NCBI RefSeq assembly: GCF_012396365.1
Contig: NZ_JAAXPG010000025.1
Span: 1-64,000 of the forward strand
Direction: 5' to 3'
Length of the DNA: 64,000 nt
Origin: Nocardiopsis alborubida
GTDB lineage: Bacteria; Actinomycetota; Actinomycetes; Streptosporangiales; Streptosporangiaceae
Made by a program: the position numbers and the translations under genes. The notes beneath the pieces were generated by a model, which did no database searches, was not told the origin of the DNA, and saw nothing but the letters and a program-made list of their open reading frames with translations. Below, piece by piece: positions 17,265 to 24,583 of the stretch (position 1 is the first letter of the stretch; every line of letters begins with the position of its first letter).

Positions 17265-17335
17265 GCCAGGCAGCACCCGGACGACCGCACCCGAGCACCA
17301 TCCAGCACCCAGCGCCCAGGAGAACGGAGCCGCAG

Positions 17336-18109
17336 GTGAAGCACTCCAGCCCCGAGTTCGCGCGGATCGCGCACGAGGGAACCGTCCTGCGGTGCCAGGT
17401 GGGCTCCGAGGCACACGGCCTCGCCCTGACCGGCCAGGCCGACCGCGACGAGATGGGCATCTGCGTCGAACCGCCCGAGTACGTCATCGGCCTGCGCCCC
17501 TTCGAGCAGTACATCCACCACACCCGCCCCGAACACACCCGCTCCGGCCCCGGCGACCTGGACCTGACCGTCTACTCCCTGCGCAAGTGGACGCGCCTGG
17601 CCCTGGACGGCAACCCCACCGTCCTGCTGCCCCTGTTCGTGCCCCCGAACGAGATCGTCACCATCACTCCCACCGGACACGACCTGCGCGCCAACGCCCC
17701 ACGGTTCCTCTCCCGCCGGGCGGGCCTGCGCTTCCTGGGCTACCTGCGCGCCCAACGCGACCGCATGGAGGGGGTCCGCGGCGGCAAGCACACCAACCGC
17801 CCCGAACTCGTCGACCGGCACGGCTTCGACACCAAGTTCGCCTACCACATGGTCCGCCTCGGCATCCAGGGCGTGGAACTGATGGAGACCGGCCGCATCA
17901 CCCTGCCCATGCCCGAACCCGAACGGACCTGGCTGCTCGAACTGCGCCGCGGCGAACACAGCCGCGACGAGGCCCTGACCCGGGCGCGCGAGCTGGAACA
18001 CCGCCTGGCCGATCTGTGCCGGACCTGCGACCTGCCCGCCGAACCCGACCACGCCTGGGCCGACCGCTGGCTGGTCCAGACCTACCAGCACGCCTGGGCC
18101 GGACGCTGA
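17336..18109 (+). CDS. RlaP-family nucleotidyltransferase (RNA repair polymerase-beta type)
   Basis: The 257-residue protein has the minimal nucleotidyltransferase fold: GSEAHG at residues 23-28 and the metal-binding pair Asp36 and Asp38 in ADRDEMG, followed by a helical C-terminal half. This is the pattern of the RlaP family (Pfam name: RNA repair pathway DNA polymerase beta family), proposed to add nucleotides to damaged RNA ends. The GTG at 17336 is in frame after GGAGCCGCAG. It stands alone between a shared-motif promoter and a hairpin terminator, 0.5 kb upstream of two tRNA-shaped RNAs with the same promoter motif. A role in mending or marking tRNA-like RNA is my inference; no RtcB ligase gene is in the window. 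Confidence 0.82.
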   Translation: MKHSSPEFARIAHEGTVLRCQVGSEAHGLALTGQADRDEMGICVEPPEYVIGLRPFEQYIHHTRPEHTRSGPGDLDLTVYSLRKWTRLALDGNPTVLLPLFVPPNEIVTITPTGHDLRANAPRFLSRRAGLRFLGYLRAQRDRMEGVRGGKHTNRPELVDRHGFDTKFAYHMVRLGIQGVELMETGRITLPMPEPERTWLLELRRGEHSRDEALTRARELEHRLADLCRTCDLPAEPDHAWADRWLVQTYQHAWAGR

Positions 18110-18189
18110 GCCCGCCCCGGGAACCGGCGGCCACCGCCCGACCCCGCGACCGTGGCCACGACCACGCTGGTCACAGCGGCCACCCGGCG

Positions 18190-18208
18190 CGGCCCCGGCA
18201 CGGGGCCG
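18190..18208 (+). terminator. Hairpin terminator after nucleotidyltransferase gene
   Basis: CGGCCCCG (18190-18197) and CGGGGCCG (18201-18208) form a perfect 8-bp stem with a 3-base loop, 80 bases past the stop. Confidence 0.6.
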
Positions 18209-18320
18209 GGATAGGGTGATCCCCCGAAGAGGTAGGCGCCGCTCCCGGCTCCTCCGGGCGCTCCCGGCGCGGCGGGCGCCGCGCACGGTGCCCGGAAACA
18301 ACGAACACTAAGGAAACACC

Positions 18321-18413
18321 ATGGTCGGAACCATCGCCTTCGTGCTCATGGTCGTGGGCCTGACGATGATGCTCGCCACCGGGCTCATCGCGGCCGTGAT
18401 CAAGACCCGCTAG
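18321..18413 (+). CDS. 30-residue single-span membrane peptide
   Basis: A short ORF, MVGTIAFVLMVVGLTMM at its start, is preceded by AAGGAAACACC. It encodes one hydrophobic helix of about 24 residues ending in a positively charged KTR tail, which predicts an N-out, C-in membrane peptide. It has its own possible promoter (TAGGGT near 18212) and is closed by an 11-bp hairpin terminator. The clean ribosome site and fit between two terminators support translation. It may be a small partner or a toxin-like peptide of the RNA locus, or unrelated; no family is recognised. Confidence 0.6.
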   Translation: MVGTIAFVLMVVGLTMMLATGLIAAVIKTR

Positions 18414-18433
18414 GGAAGCACGACCGGGCCCGG

Positions 18434-18465
18434 TGACGGGTGCGTCCACACGGCCGCACCCGTCA
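18434..18465 (+). terminator. Hairpin terminator after the membrane peptide
   Basis: TGACGGGTGCG (18434-18444) pairs with CGCACCCGTCA (18455-18465) around a 10-base loop, 20 bases past the peptide stop. It separates this unit from the tRNA-like unit. Confidence 0.7.
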
Positions 18466-18519
18466 GACCGTTTCCCGGCCCCGCCGGGGCTCACCGGCCC
18501 TCCGGCCGCCCACAGCCCC

Positions 18520-18558
18520 GAAAAGCACTTTCGGCCCCCACCCCCGAACCGCTACCGT
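18520..18558 (+). promoter_or_regulatory. Promoter of tRNA-like unit, shared motif copy B
   Basis: GAAAAGCACT (18520-18529) and TACCGT (18553-18558), 23 bases apart, repeat the layout before the nucleotidyltransferase gene. The predicted start lies just before the first tRNA-like fold at 18571. Confidence 0.6.
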
Positions 18559-18570
18559 GAGCCCCGCAAG

Positions 18571-18642
18571 CGACGTGTAGCTCAACAGCAGAGCACCCGG
18601 CTCGGGACCGGGAGGGTGCGGGGGCAGGTCCCGCCACGTCGG
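18571..18642 (+). ncRNA. tRNA-like RNA 1 (Pro-CGG-type anticodon, aberrant loops)
   Basis: The 72 bases fold into a full cloverleaf. Acceptor CGACGTG pairs with CACGTCG, D stem GCTC with GAGC, anticodon stem CCCGG with CCGGG around loop CTCGGGA (anticodon CGG), variable loop is AGGGT, and T stem GCGGG pairs with CCCGC; all pairs are Watson-Crick. It departs from true tRNA in the loops. The T loop is GGCAGGT instead of TTCRANY, the D loop AACAGCA lacks the GG pair, and the 3' end is not followed by encoded CCA. The elbow contact of normal tRNA therefore cannot form in the standard way. It is read as a tRNA mimic, not a decoding tRNA. Confidence 0.75.
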
Positions 18643-18678
18643 CTGACGACCGGACCACGGCACACCGACCTCCCCACC

Positions 18679-18703
18679 GGAGCACCCGCTCAGGACCGGG
18701 AAC
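18679..18703 (+). repeat. Partial third copy of the tRNA-like anticodon arm
   Basis: GGAGCACCCGCTCAGGACCG closely matches GAGCACCCGGCTCGGGACCG of tRNA-like RNA 1. Only the arm is recognisable; acceptor and T arms are absent. It may be a decayed copy or a spacer hairpin between the two folds. Confidence 0.4.
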
Positions 18704-18719
18704 ACTCGGGCCGACCGGA

Positions 18720-18793
18720 CAGCGTGTGGCTCAAACAGTGAGAGCGCCCGGCTTCGGTCCGGGAGGGTGCGGGGGCAGGTCCCGCCACGCTGG
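18720..18793 (+). ncRNA. tRNA-like RNA 2 (Arg-TCG-type anticodon), abutting a start codon
   Basis: The 74 bases form a second full cloverleaf. Acceptor CAGCGTG pairs with CACGCTG, D stem GCTC with GAGC around a 9-base loop, anticodon stem CCCGG with CCGGG around CTTCGGT (anticodon TCG), and T stem GCGGG with CCCGC around the same odd loop GGCAGGT. The acceptor stem differs from RNA 1 at three positions but compensates on both strands, which is strong evidence that the fold is selected. After discriminator G at 18793 comes one C and then the ATG of the 766-residue gene, leaving no room for a ribosome site outside the fold. Confidence 0.78.
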
Positions 18794-18794
18794 C

Positions 18795-21095
18795 ATGGAC
18801 GACACCACCCCCCTGCGCGCCGACCGGGGCCACGCCGCCGGACGGCTGGCCAAGGAACTCACCACCGCCCTCACCCACCAGGACGTCCGCGTCCGCGAGG
18901 CCGCGCGCGCACGCGTCGACTCCTGGGAACGGGTCGTCAACGGCATGCGGGACGGCACCCTCATCATCGGCTCCCGCACCCCCGTCAAGGGCCTGCCCGC
19001 CTGGGTCACCCCCGAGGTCGTCCACGGCGGCTTCGCCACCGGCCTGCCCGCCGCGGGCGGCCCCCTGCGCCCCCACGAACAGGAACTCGCCCGACGCCAC
19101 GGCCTGCCCGCCCAGCGCACCGCCCTCCACGCACACCACCTCACCGAACAGGGCCTGACCGACCTCAACACCCTGCTCGACAGCGGCGAGTACGAACTGG
19201 ACCTGCCCGAACAGGCCGCCCCGCTCGCCGTCGCCTGGCTGCTGCGCAACGGCGACACCGCGGGCGCCCTGCACCTGCTCGCCACCGTCGAACCCCTCGC
19301 CGACACCCTGTGCCTCACCCCCCGCCCTGCGCCCCGCCAGGACCTGCCCGCCCACACGGTCTTCCGCCAGAGCGTCGGCGACGCGCGCCACGCCCTGGCC
19401 GAACGCGCCGCCCGCGACCCGGCCACCAGCCGGCCCCGGGCCCAGCAGGAGGCCCTGGCCGTGTGGAACCCCTTCGCCGACCGGGTCCTCACCCACTGGC
19501 TGGAGACCGTCCGCGACGGCCGGACCGACGCCCACCGCCCCGCGGGCTGGACCCGCCGCGGCGCCGCCCTGCTCACCGAGTACGAGCGCCTGGCCGCCGA
19601 GCACACCCTGTGCACCAAGCACCGCAAGCCCAAGGAGAACCTCGCGATCCTGCTCGCCGCGCTGCGCGAGGCGGTCGCCGAACCCGGCGCCGAACTCACC
19701 CCCCGCCGTCGCGGCCTGCTCCGCCACGCCGTGGACTCCATGGTGGCCAAGCGCGGCCTGCCCGGTTCCGACCGGCACACCGCCCTGCGCGCCCGACAGG
19801 CCGAGCACGCCGCCCGCCCCACCCACGACGTGCTCGCCGCCCTGCTGGCCGACCGCCTCGCCCCGCTCCCCCAGACCTTCGGCACCCCGCACATGGCGCA
19901 GCTGCTCACCCCCGTCTCCGCCGAGGAGGCCCGCGAGCGCGCCGTGCCCGAGGGCTGGCCCGTCCCCGAGGCCCTGGGCGACGTCGCCCGCAGGGCCACC
20001 GCCGCTCCCCTGGACGACCTGGTGGAACTCGGCGTGGTGCCCTCCGCCGAGGTGATGGCCGAGATCGTGCCCGCCCTGACCGCGGAGGCCGAGGCCGCCT
20101 CCGCGGCGGACCCCGCGCTCGCCAGGCTGGTCGCCGCCCACCACCGGGCGTTCAGCCGCAGGCGCTCCCTGCTCCTGCTCAACCTGGAGAGCCAGGTCCG
20201 CGAGGACGAGCTGCCCTGGACGCGGGCGCTGCTGGCACACCGCTCCGGCCCGGAGGCGCGCCGCGAGGCGGTGGCCGAGCTGCTGCCCGCGCTGGGCTCC
20301 TCCGTGCTCACGCACTTCCCCGGCACGATCGTGCCCAACCCGATGGTGAGCCGGCTGGCCGCCCTGGCCCGCTCCGCGGACCTGCGCCTGCCGCTCGTGG
20401 AGGAACTGGCCGCCGACATCTTCATGGGCACGTTCGCCCGCAAGTTCACGCGCGCCGCCAAGGTCGCCGCCGCCCTGCTGGGCGAGGGCCTCTACAACCG
20501 CTACTACGGAATCGACCCCGTCCGGGTCCTGGCCCTGGAGGAGGAACCGCCCCGCCCCGGCGGCGGGGCCACGGCCTTCGACCGGCTGTGCCGCGAGCGC
20601 GCGGGCGACCCGCACTGGGGCGTGGCGGGCAACGGCACGATCATCGAACAGGCGCAGATCCTCACCACGCACAACCTGGCCGTCCTGGTCGAGGCCGGGG
20701 CGCGGCCCGCGTGCGGGTGGGCGGAGCTGGCCCGGCGCGCCCACGCCCTGACCGTGCGGACCGTGGAGAGCCTGCCCCGGGTGTCCCCGCCCCTGCCCCA
20801 CGTCAAGAACGCGGCCTTCGCCTGGCGGCAGACGGTGTTCTTCCTGTCCCTGTGCACCGAACGGGAACAGCGCGAGGTGACGGCGTGGATGGAGGGGCTC
20901 GCCCCCGAGCAACCCCACCACACGCGCGAACGCCTGGAGCCGGTGCTGGCCGGACTGCGCCAGGTGGTGGAGGGCGGCCCCCTGGAGGAGACCGAGGCAC
21001 CCACCGGAAGGCGCCGCTTCCTGGGCTGGTCGGCCACGGGGCACTGGATGCTCCGCCTCGCCCCGCGGACCCCGCCCGGCGCGAGGCGCCCGTGA
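18795..21095 (+). CDS. 766-residue helical protein of unknown family, tRNA-like leader
   Basis: I do not recognise this family. The 766 residues look mainly alpha-helical, with Arg/Ala/Leu-rich stretches, no signal peptide and no membrane span. Features that stand out are LCTKHRKPKENLAIL (about 275-290), the FPGTIVPNPMVSRLA segment (about 515-530), a LYNRYYGIDPV segment (about 565-575) and NGTIIEQAQILTTHNLAVL (about 613-632), which look like a conserved ligand-binding region. The ATG at 18795 starts one base after tRNA-like RNA 2; the frame is also open upstream through that RNA, but composition and the RNA fold argue against a longer protein. Context with an RlaP nucleotidyltransferase suggests it binds or processes RNA. 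A 13-bp hairpin ends the unit. Confidence 0.75.
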   Translation: MDDTTPLRADRGHAAGRLAKELTTALTHQDVRVREAARARVDSWERVVNGMRDGTLIIGSRTPVKGLPAWVTPEVVHGGFATGLPAAGGPLRPHEQELARRHGLPAQRTALHAHHLTEQGLTDLNTLLDSGEYELDLPEQAAPLAVAWLLRNGDTAGALHLLATVEPLADTLCLTPRPAPRQDLPAHTVFRQSVGDARHALAERAARDPATSRPRAQQEALAVWNPFADRVLTHWLETVRDGRTDAHRPAGWTRRGAALLTEYERLAAEHTLCTKHRKPKENLAILLAALREAVAEPGAELTPRRRGLLRHAVDSMVAKRGLPGSDRHTALRARQAEHAARPTHDVLAALLADRLAPLPQTFGTPHMAQLLTPVSAEEARERAVPEGWPVPEALGDVARRATAAPLDDLVELGVVPSAEVMAEIVPALTAEAEAASAADPALARLVAAHHRAFSRRRSLLLLNLESQVREDELPWTRALLAHRSGPEARREAVAELLPALGSSVLTHFPGTIVPNPMVSRLAALARSADLRLPLVEELAADIFMGTFARKFTRAAKVAAALLGEGLYNRYYGIDPVRVLALEEEPPRPGGGATAFDRLCRERAGDPHWGVAGNGTIIEQAQILTTHNLAVLVEAGARPACGWAELARRAHALTVRTVESLPRVSPPLPHVKNAAFAWRQTVFFLSLCTEREQREVTAWMEGLAPEQPHHTRERLEPVLAGLRQVVEGGPLEETEAPTGRRRFLGWSATGHWMLRLAPRTPPGARRP

Positions 21096-21122
21096 GACCG
21101 GCCCGCTGACAGCACGAGCCGA

Positions 21123-21159
21123 CCGGTGCGGGGCATCCGTCCACGCTGCCCCGCACCGG
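21123..21159. terminator. Hairpin terminator, 13-bp stem
   Basis: CCGGTGCGGGGCA (21123-21135) pairs perfectly with TGCCCCGCACCGG (21147-21159) around an 11-base loop, 27 bases after the stop of the 766-residue gene. Confidence 0.75.
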
Positions 21160-21188
21160 CGGTACGGGCGCACCCGCACGGGTCCATT

Positions 21189-21347
21189 TTACGGACTCCG
21201 CCGGAGGAGGGACCAGCGGTCCGGGAAATTCGTGCGGTGTTCGGTTCTCCGAAGCGGGGCCGCTCCGGGTGCGCGCGGGGCGGAGGGCACGCGCCCCCGG
21301 CCCCCTTCTCCCGGTTCGTGGAAACTGGCACCGAAGATCGTTTTCAT
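21189..21347 (-). CDS. Possible 52-residue small protein
   Basis: An ATG at 21347 follows AAGGAGG and GAAGAAGG on the complement, and an unusually AT-rich stretch (about 21355-21415) upstream holds a plausible -10 (TACATAAT). The product starts MKTIFGASFHEPGEGG and continues as an Arg/Pro-rich chain without recognisable family. The ribosome site and local AT-rich promoter-like DNA are the only support; it could instead be an untranslated small RNA. Confidence 0.3.
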   Translation of the reverse strand: MKTIFGASFHEPGEGGRGRVPSAPRAPGAAPLRRTEHRTNFPDRWSLLRRSP

Positions 21348-22062
21348 TCGCGCCTTCTTCTCTTGCCTCCTTTTGTTATGACACAGAAAATCCCCACCTT
21401 TATTATGTAGATTCGTAGTTGCCGAAACCCGTGCCGACCCGGCCGGACACGGCGCTCCGCCGCTCGGACGCACCGCGGACCTGGGGCCGACCCGGGCCGC
21501 CTGGCAGGTGTGCACGCGGCCCGGTCGGCCGTGGTCCGTTCGGGTTCGCAGGGGAAGGTCGGGGCTCGTTGGCACGGCTGGCGTGGACGCGGAAACGCCC
21601 GGGTACGGCCCTGGAGCCGCCACGGGGTCCCCGGGAGCGCTGGCGTCGGCTCCGTCTCCGACACGCTCCCCCAGCCAGCCGCGCCGGTCCGGTGGGTGCC
21701 GCCAGCATCCAACGGCACGCCCCCGGTGGACAACCCCAGCGGCACCCCGGGACACAGGCGTACACGCCCTTCCCTCGCGCGAACCGCGCCCCCAGGAAGG
21801 TTCGGTGCCGGTCGGAAACGTCCGTGCGACGGCATGGCCGAAAGGGCGGCACCTCCCCCGGCTTCCCCGTTCGCGGCGATTCCGGTCCCCGCACCGCACC
21901 GACTGCGGAAAGGCCGCGGACCGGCGAGGTGCGATGAGTGGATATTCCCAGCGCAAAGGACGGAAAACGGTGGGCGCCGGACCCGGGTGCAGCCGGCGCT
22001 GGCCCCGAAGGTGATCGCCGTTCCACCGTCGGCACGCGGCCGGGGCAAGCCCGACCCGGCCC
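21348..22062. other. Intergenic region, no gene supported
   Basis: Apart from the AT-rich promoter-like patch at 21355-21415, I see no protein with family resemblance or ribosome site. Open frames on both strands are Pro/Arg/Gly-rich and look like chance frames of high-GC DNA. No strong hairpin was found directly after the MmyB-type gene that ends at 22063. Confidence 0.5.
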
Positions 22063-22920
22063 TCAGCGGTCTTCGGCCCTCGCCCGTGAGGCAGGCGTCG
22101 TCCGTCCCGCCAGGGAGGCGAGGAGGCCGAGACGGTCCGCGCTCTCCGGATGCGCGTGGTCGGGGTGGTAGATGACGAGCAGCTGCTCGTCGGTGTCGTC
22201 GATGGCGAGTTTGGACACGTTCAGGTCCATGGCACCGACCCGGGGATGGTCGACGCGGACGAGGCCGCCGCGGGGTGGCCGGACATCGTGACGTGCCCAG
22301 GCCCGCCGGAAGGCCGCACTCGCCAGGGACAGCTCCTCCACCAGTCGTGCGACTCGTGGATCGCGCAGGTCCGTTCCCACCCGCCTGCGGAACATCGCGA
22401 CCATCTCCTGCCGGTCGAGGTACAGGTGATGGTCCGTGTCGAGGAAGGCCGTGCGCAGCAGGTTCTCACCCGGACGCATCTCCGGGGAGAGCGCGCGTGC
22501 CAGAGGGTTGCTCGCGAGCACGTCCGCGTGTCGCCCGGCGACGAACGCCGGTGCGTCCACCGTGCGGAGAAGGTCGAGGACCCGGGGAGCGAGGGTCTCC
22601 CGCGGACGGGGTTCACGACGCGAAGGCCGCGGGGCGGTACTCAGTCCGAGCAGGTACTGGGTGGAGGGCTCGTCCAGTTGCAGCACCCGCGCGATCGACC
22701 CGAGTACCTGGGCTGAGGGATTGCGGTTACGCCCCTGTTCCAGCCGCAGGTAGTAGTCGGAGCTGATGCCCGCGAGCAGGGCGACCTCCTCGCGGCGCAG
22801 CCCGGGAACACGGCGGCGCGAGTCCTCGGGAAGGCCGACCGTCCGGGGGGCCACCAGCTCCCGTCGGGCACGCAGGTACTCGCCCAACGGGTTCTGGCTG
22901 TCGGATCCGAGTCCTGTCAT
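22063..22920 (-). CDS. XRE/MmyB-type transcriptional regulator
   Basis: This 285-residue regulator has an N-terminal helix-turn-helix domain with the family signature VPGLRREEVALLAGIS followed by DYYLRLEQGRNRNPS (about residues 38-70). A C-terminal MmyB-like PAS-type ligand domain (about 105-270) contains WARHDVRP and the closing DEQLLVIYHPD. Such regulators commonly sit divergent from a short-chain dehydrogenase they control, as here with the gene at 23094. The ATG at 22920 and a GTG one codon upstream are both possible; neither has a strong ribosome site. The ligand is unknown, possibly a fatty acid or small aldehyde judging from the family. Confidence 0.9.
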   Translation of the reverse strand: MTGLGSDSQNPLGEYLRARRELVAPRTVGLPEDSRRRVPGLRREEVALLAGISSDYYLRLEQGRNRNPSAQVLGSIARVLQLDEPSTQYLLGLSTAPRPSRREPRPRETLAPRVLDLLRTVDAPAFVAGRHADVLASNPLARALSPEMRPGENLLRTAFLDTDHHLYLDRQEMVAMFRRRVGTDLRDPRVARLVEELSLASAAFRRAWARHDVRPPRGGLVRVDHPRVGAMDLNVSKLAIDDTDEQLLVIYHPDHAHPESADRLGLLASLAGRTTPASRARAEDR

Positions 22921-23093
22921 CACCCCGGATCGTACCCGGACGGACGGGGAGGCCGCCTGGTCCTGTCACTCCCAGGATGAAGGTGGCCTACCCGGGGCCG
23001 GCGGCGACAACGGATCGTCGTTGGGGAGCGCCACGCGTGCCGACAGGTACGGGCGCTCGGCCCGTATGTCCAACCCGAACAAGGGAGGCCCTC

Positions 23094-23846
23094 GTGTCCT
23101 CGGATCGCATCGCTCTGGTTACCGGAGCCAACCAAGGTATGGGCAAGCAGGTCGCGAAGGAGCTGACCGCCGACGGGGTGACCGTGTTCGTCGGGTCCCG
23201 CGACGCCGTCCGCGGCGAGGCGGCCGCCGCCGGGATCGGAGCCGGCGCGATCCCGCTCCAGCTCGACGTGACGGATCCGGTATCGGTCGCCTCGGCGGCC
23301 CGGCGGCTCCGCGACGAGGTCGGTCGGCTCGACCTCCTCGTCAACAACGCCGCCATCTCCACCACTCGGTCGGGTGTCGACATGGCCGGGCTGCGCTCCC
23401 TGGCGGCGGTGGGCACAGTACCGCTGGAGGAGGTCCGGGCTGTCTGGGAGGTGAACGTCTTCGGGCCCATGGCGGTGTACCAGGCCGTGCTCCCGCTGCT
23501 CCGCCTGTCATCGGACGCACGCATCGTCAACGTCACGAGCGCGCTCGGTTCTCTGACGACCGTCACCGACCCCTCCCTCCCCTACCACTCGCTCTTCGAG
23601 CCGGTCTACGCGGCGTCGAAGGCGGCGCTCAACGCCGTGACGGTGGCGATGATGGCCGAGCTCCGGGACTCCGGCGTCAAGGTCAACCTCGTTTCGCCGG
23701 GGTTCGCGAACACCGCGCTGGTCAACTTCGAGGGCATGGAGTCGGTCGAGGACGCCGCTCGTGAGATCGTGCGTGTCGCCCGGTTCGGGCCCGAAGGACC
23801 CTCCGGCACCTTCACGACGTGGGAGGGAACGGACCTCCCGTGGTGA
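23094..23846 (+). CDS. Short-chain dehydrogenase/reductase
   Basis: The 250-residue enzyme is a classical SDR: cofactor loop TGANQGMG (residues 10-17), LVNNAA strand, a catalytic Ser in the NVTSALGS strand, and Tyr172-x3-Lys176 in YAASK. It should reduce a carbonyl or oxidise an alcohol with NAD(P); the arginine-containing GSRDAV after strand 2 favours NADP. The GTG at 23094 has a GGAGG five bases upstream. It is divergent from the MmyB-type regulator with about 170 bases between them, the common regulator-target arrangement. Confidence 0.92.
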   Translation: MSSDRIALVTGANQGMGKQVAKELTADGVTVFVGSRDAVRGEAAAAGIGAGAIPLQLDVTDPVSVASAARRLRDEVGRLDLLVNNAAISTTRSGVDMAGLRSLAAVGTVPLEEVRAVWEVNVFGPMAVYQAVLPLLRLSSDARIVNVTSALGSLTTVTDPSLPYHSLFEPVYAASKAALNAVTVAMMAELRDSGVKVNLVSPGFANTALVNFEGMESVEDAAREIVRVARFGPEGPSGTFTTWEGTDLPW

Positions 23847-24187
23847 GTCCACAGGGCTGATCCGTCAGCGCCGCGTGCTCTCAGCCGTACGGGCACGGCC
23901 CAGCGATGACAGGGTGCGACACCTGTCACACGGGACTTCTGGGGGCGTGGGCGGCGGGTTCCGGCGTTCCCAGACGGTATGCGGGGAGGGTTCGCCGAAG
24001 GGCCGCCGATGCGGGCCGGGCCCCATCGGCGGGTGCGGCGGAGTTCGATCACGCGGCGTTCGCGGCGGGCGGGGGCGCGCTGGGGTGAGCGGCGCGGGCG
24101 GCTGGAGGCGCCGTCCATCCCGGCCCTGGCCTTGGGCGCGGCAGCGGTCGGCCCGGCATTTGGCGGTGGACCGCGTGCGTGCGACCG
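23847..24187. other. Intergenic region holding left island repeat
   Basis: No gene is supported in these 341 bases. The stretch holds the left copy of the imperfect direct repeat (23928-23972) and marks the switch from ordinary genes to the toxin island. A possible small hairpin (GACAGGGTGCGACACCTGTC, 23908-23927) lies just before the repeat. Confidence 0.5.
23928..23972. repeat. Left copy of island-flanking imperfect direct repeat
   Basis: This 45-base stretch aligns with 50024-50067 in the same orientation with one gap. Shared words include GGACTT, GGCGGC, CGGCGTT and most differences are transitions. It could be an old target duplication, a recombination scar or a dispersed intergenic repeat. 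Confidence 0.5.
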
Positions 24188-24541
24188 TCAGCGGCGTCCG
24201 CCGCGCGTGCGCGGGTCGAACGAGCCGGGGACGTCGGCGTTGGCGTCATCGGCGGCGGAGAGACCGTGGACGGTGCGGACCACCCCGTCGGCGGCCTGCC
24301 TCTGCGCCACGGCGACGTAGTCGAGGAGCTGCCAGAGGATCTTCTCCGCCTCGCCCAGGGTCTCCTGCATCCGCTTCGAGTACTCCCCCTCGACCCCCCA
24401 GGGCGCCTCCTCGAAGGACGTGATCGCGTCGCGCGCGTCGGCCACCACCTCGTCCGTGAAGTCGGCGGCCTCGTAGACGAGCTTGTTGTGCCGCCCGATC
24501 CCGTCTACGTCGACGGAGAGCCGGCCGTGTGATGCGGACAT
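24188..24541 (-). CDS. WXG100-like helical protein of the toxin island
   Basis: This 117-residue protein is almost entirely helical through about residue 95, with a turn around EEAPWGVEGEYSKRM (about residues 43-57), resembling the helix-turn-helix hairpin with a W-G turn of WXG100/Esx proteins that serve type VII secretion. The C-terminal 20 residues are Asp/Arg-rich and look disordered. It follows the YbaB-family gene by 42 bases on the same strand, both divergent from the giant toxin gene. A likely role is chaperone or co-secreted partner of the toxin N-terminus. Family placement is by length, fold pattern and context. Confidence 0.65.
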   Translation of the reverse strand: MSASHGRLSVDVDGIGRHNKLVYEAADFTDEVVADARDAITSFEEAPWGVEGEYSKRMQETLGEAEKILWQLLDYVAVAQRQAADGVVRTVHGLSAADDANADVPGSFDPRTRGGRR

Positions 24542-24583
24542 CGTTCTCCTCCTGTTCGCTGTCTGATGGCTGCGGTCGGACCG

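Noticed and set aside
18571..18793. Two ordinary tRNA genes (Pro-CGG and Arg-TCG)
   Set aside because: Stems fit, but the T loop lacks TTC, the D loop of the first lacks GG, no CCA is encoded and two different anticodons share the same 3' half. They are treated as tRNA mimics.
18690..21179. 829-codon minus-strand frame over the 766-residue gene
   Set aside because: Gly/Gln-rich antisense composition without motifs; the plus strand has the promoter, leader RNA and terminator in the right order.
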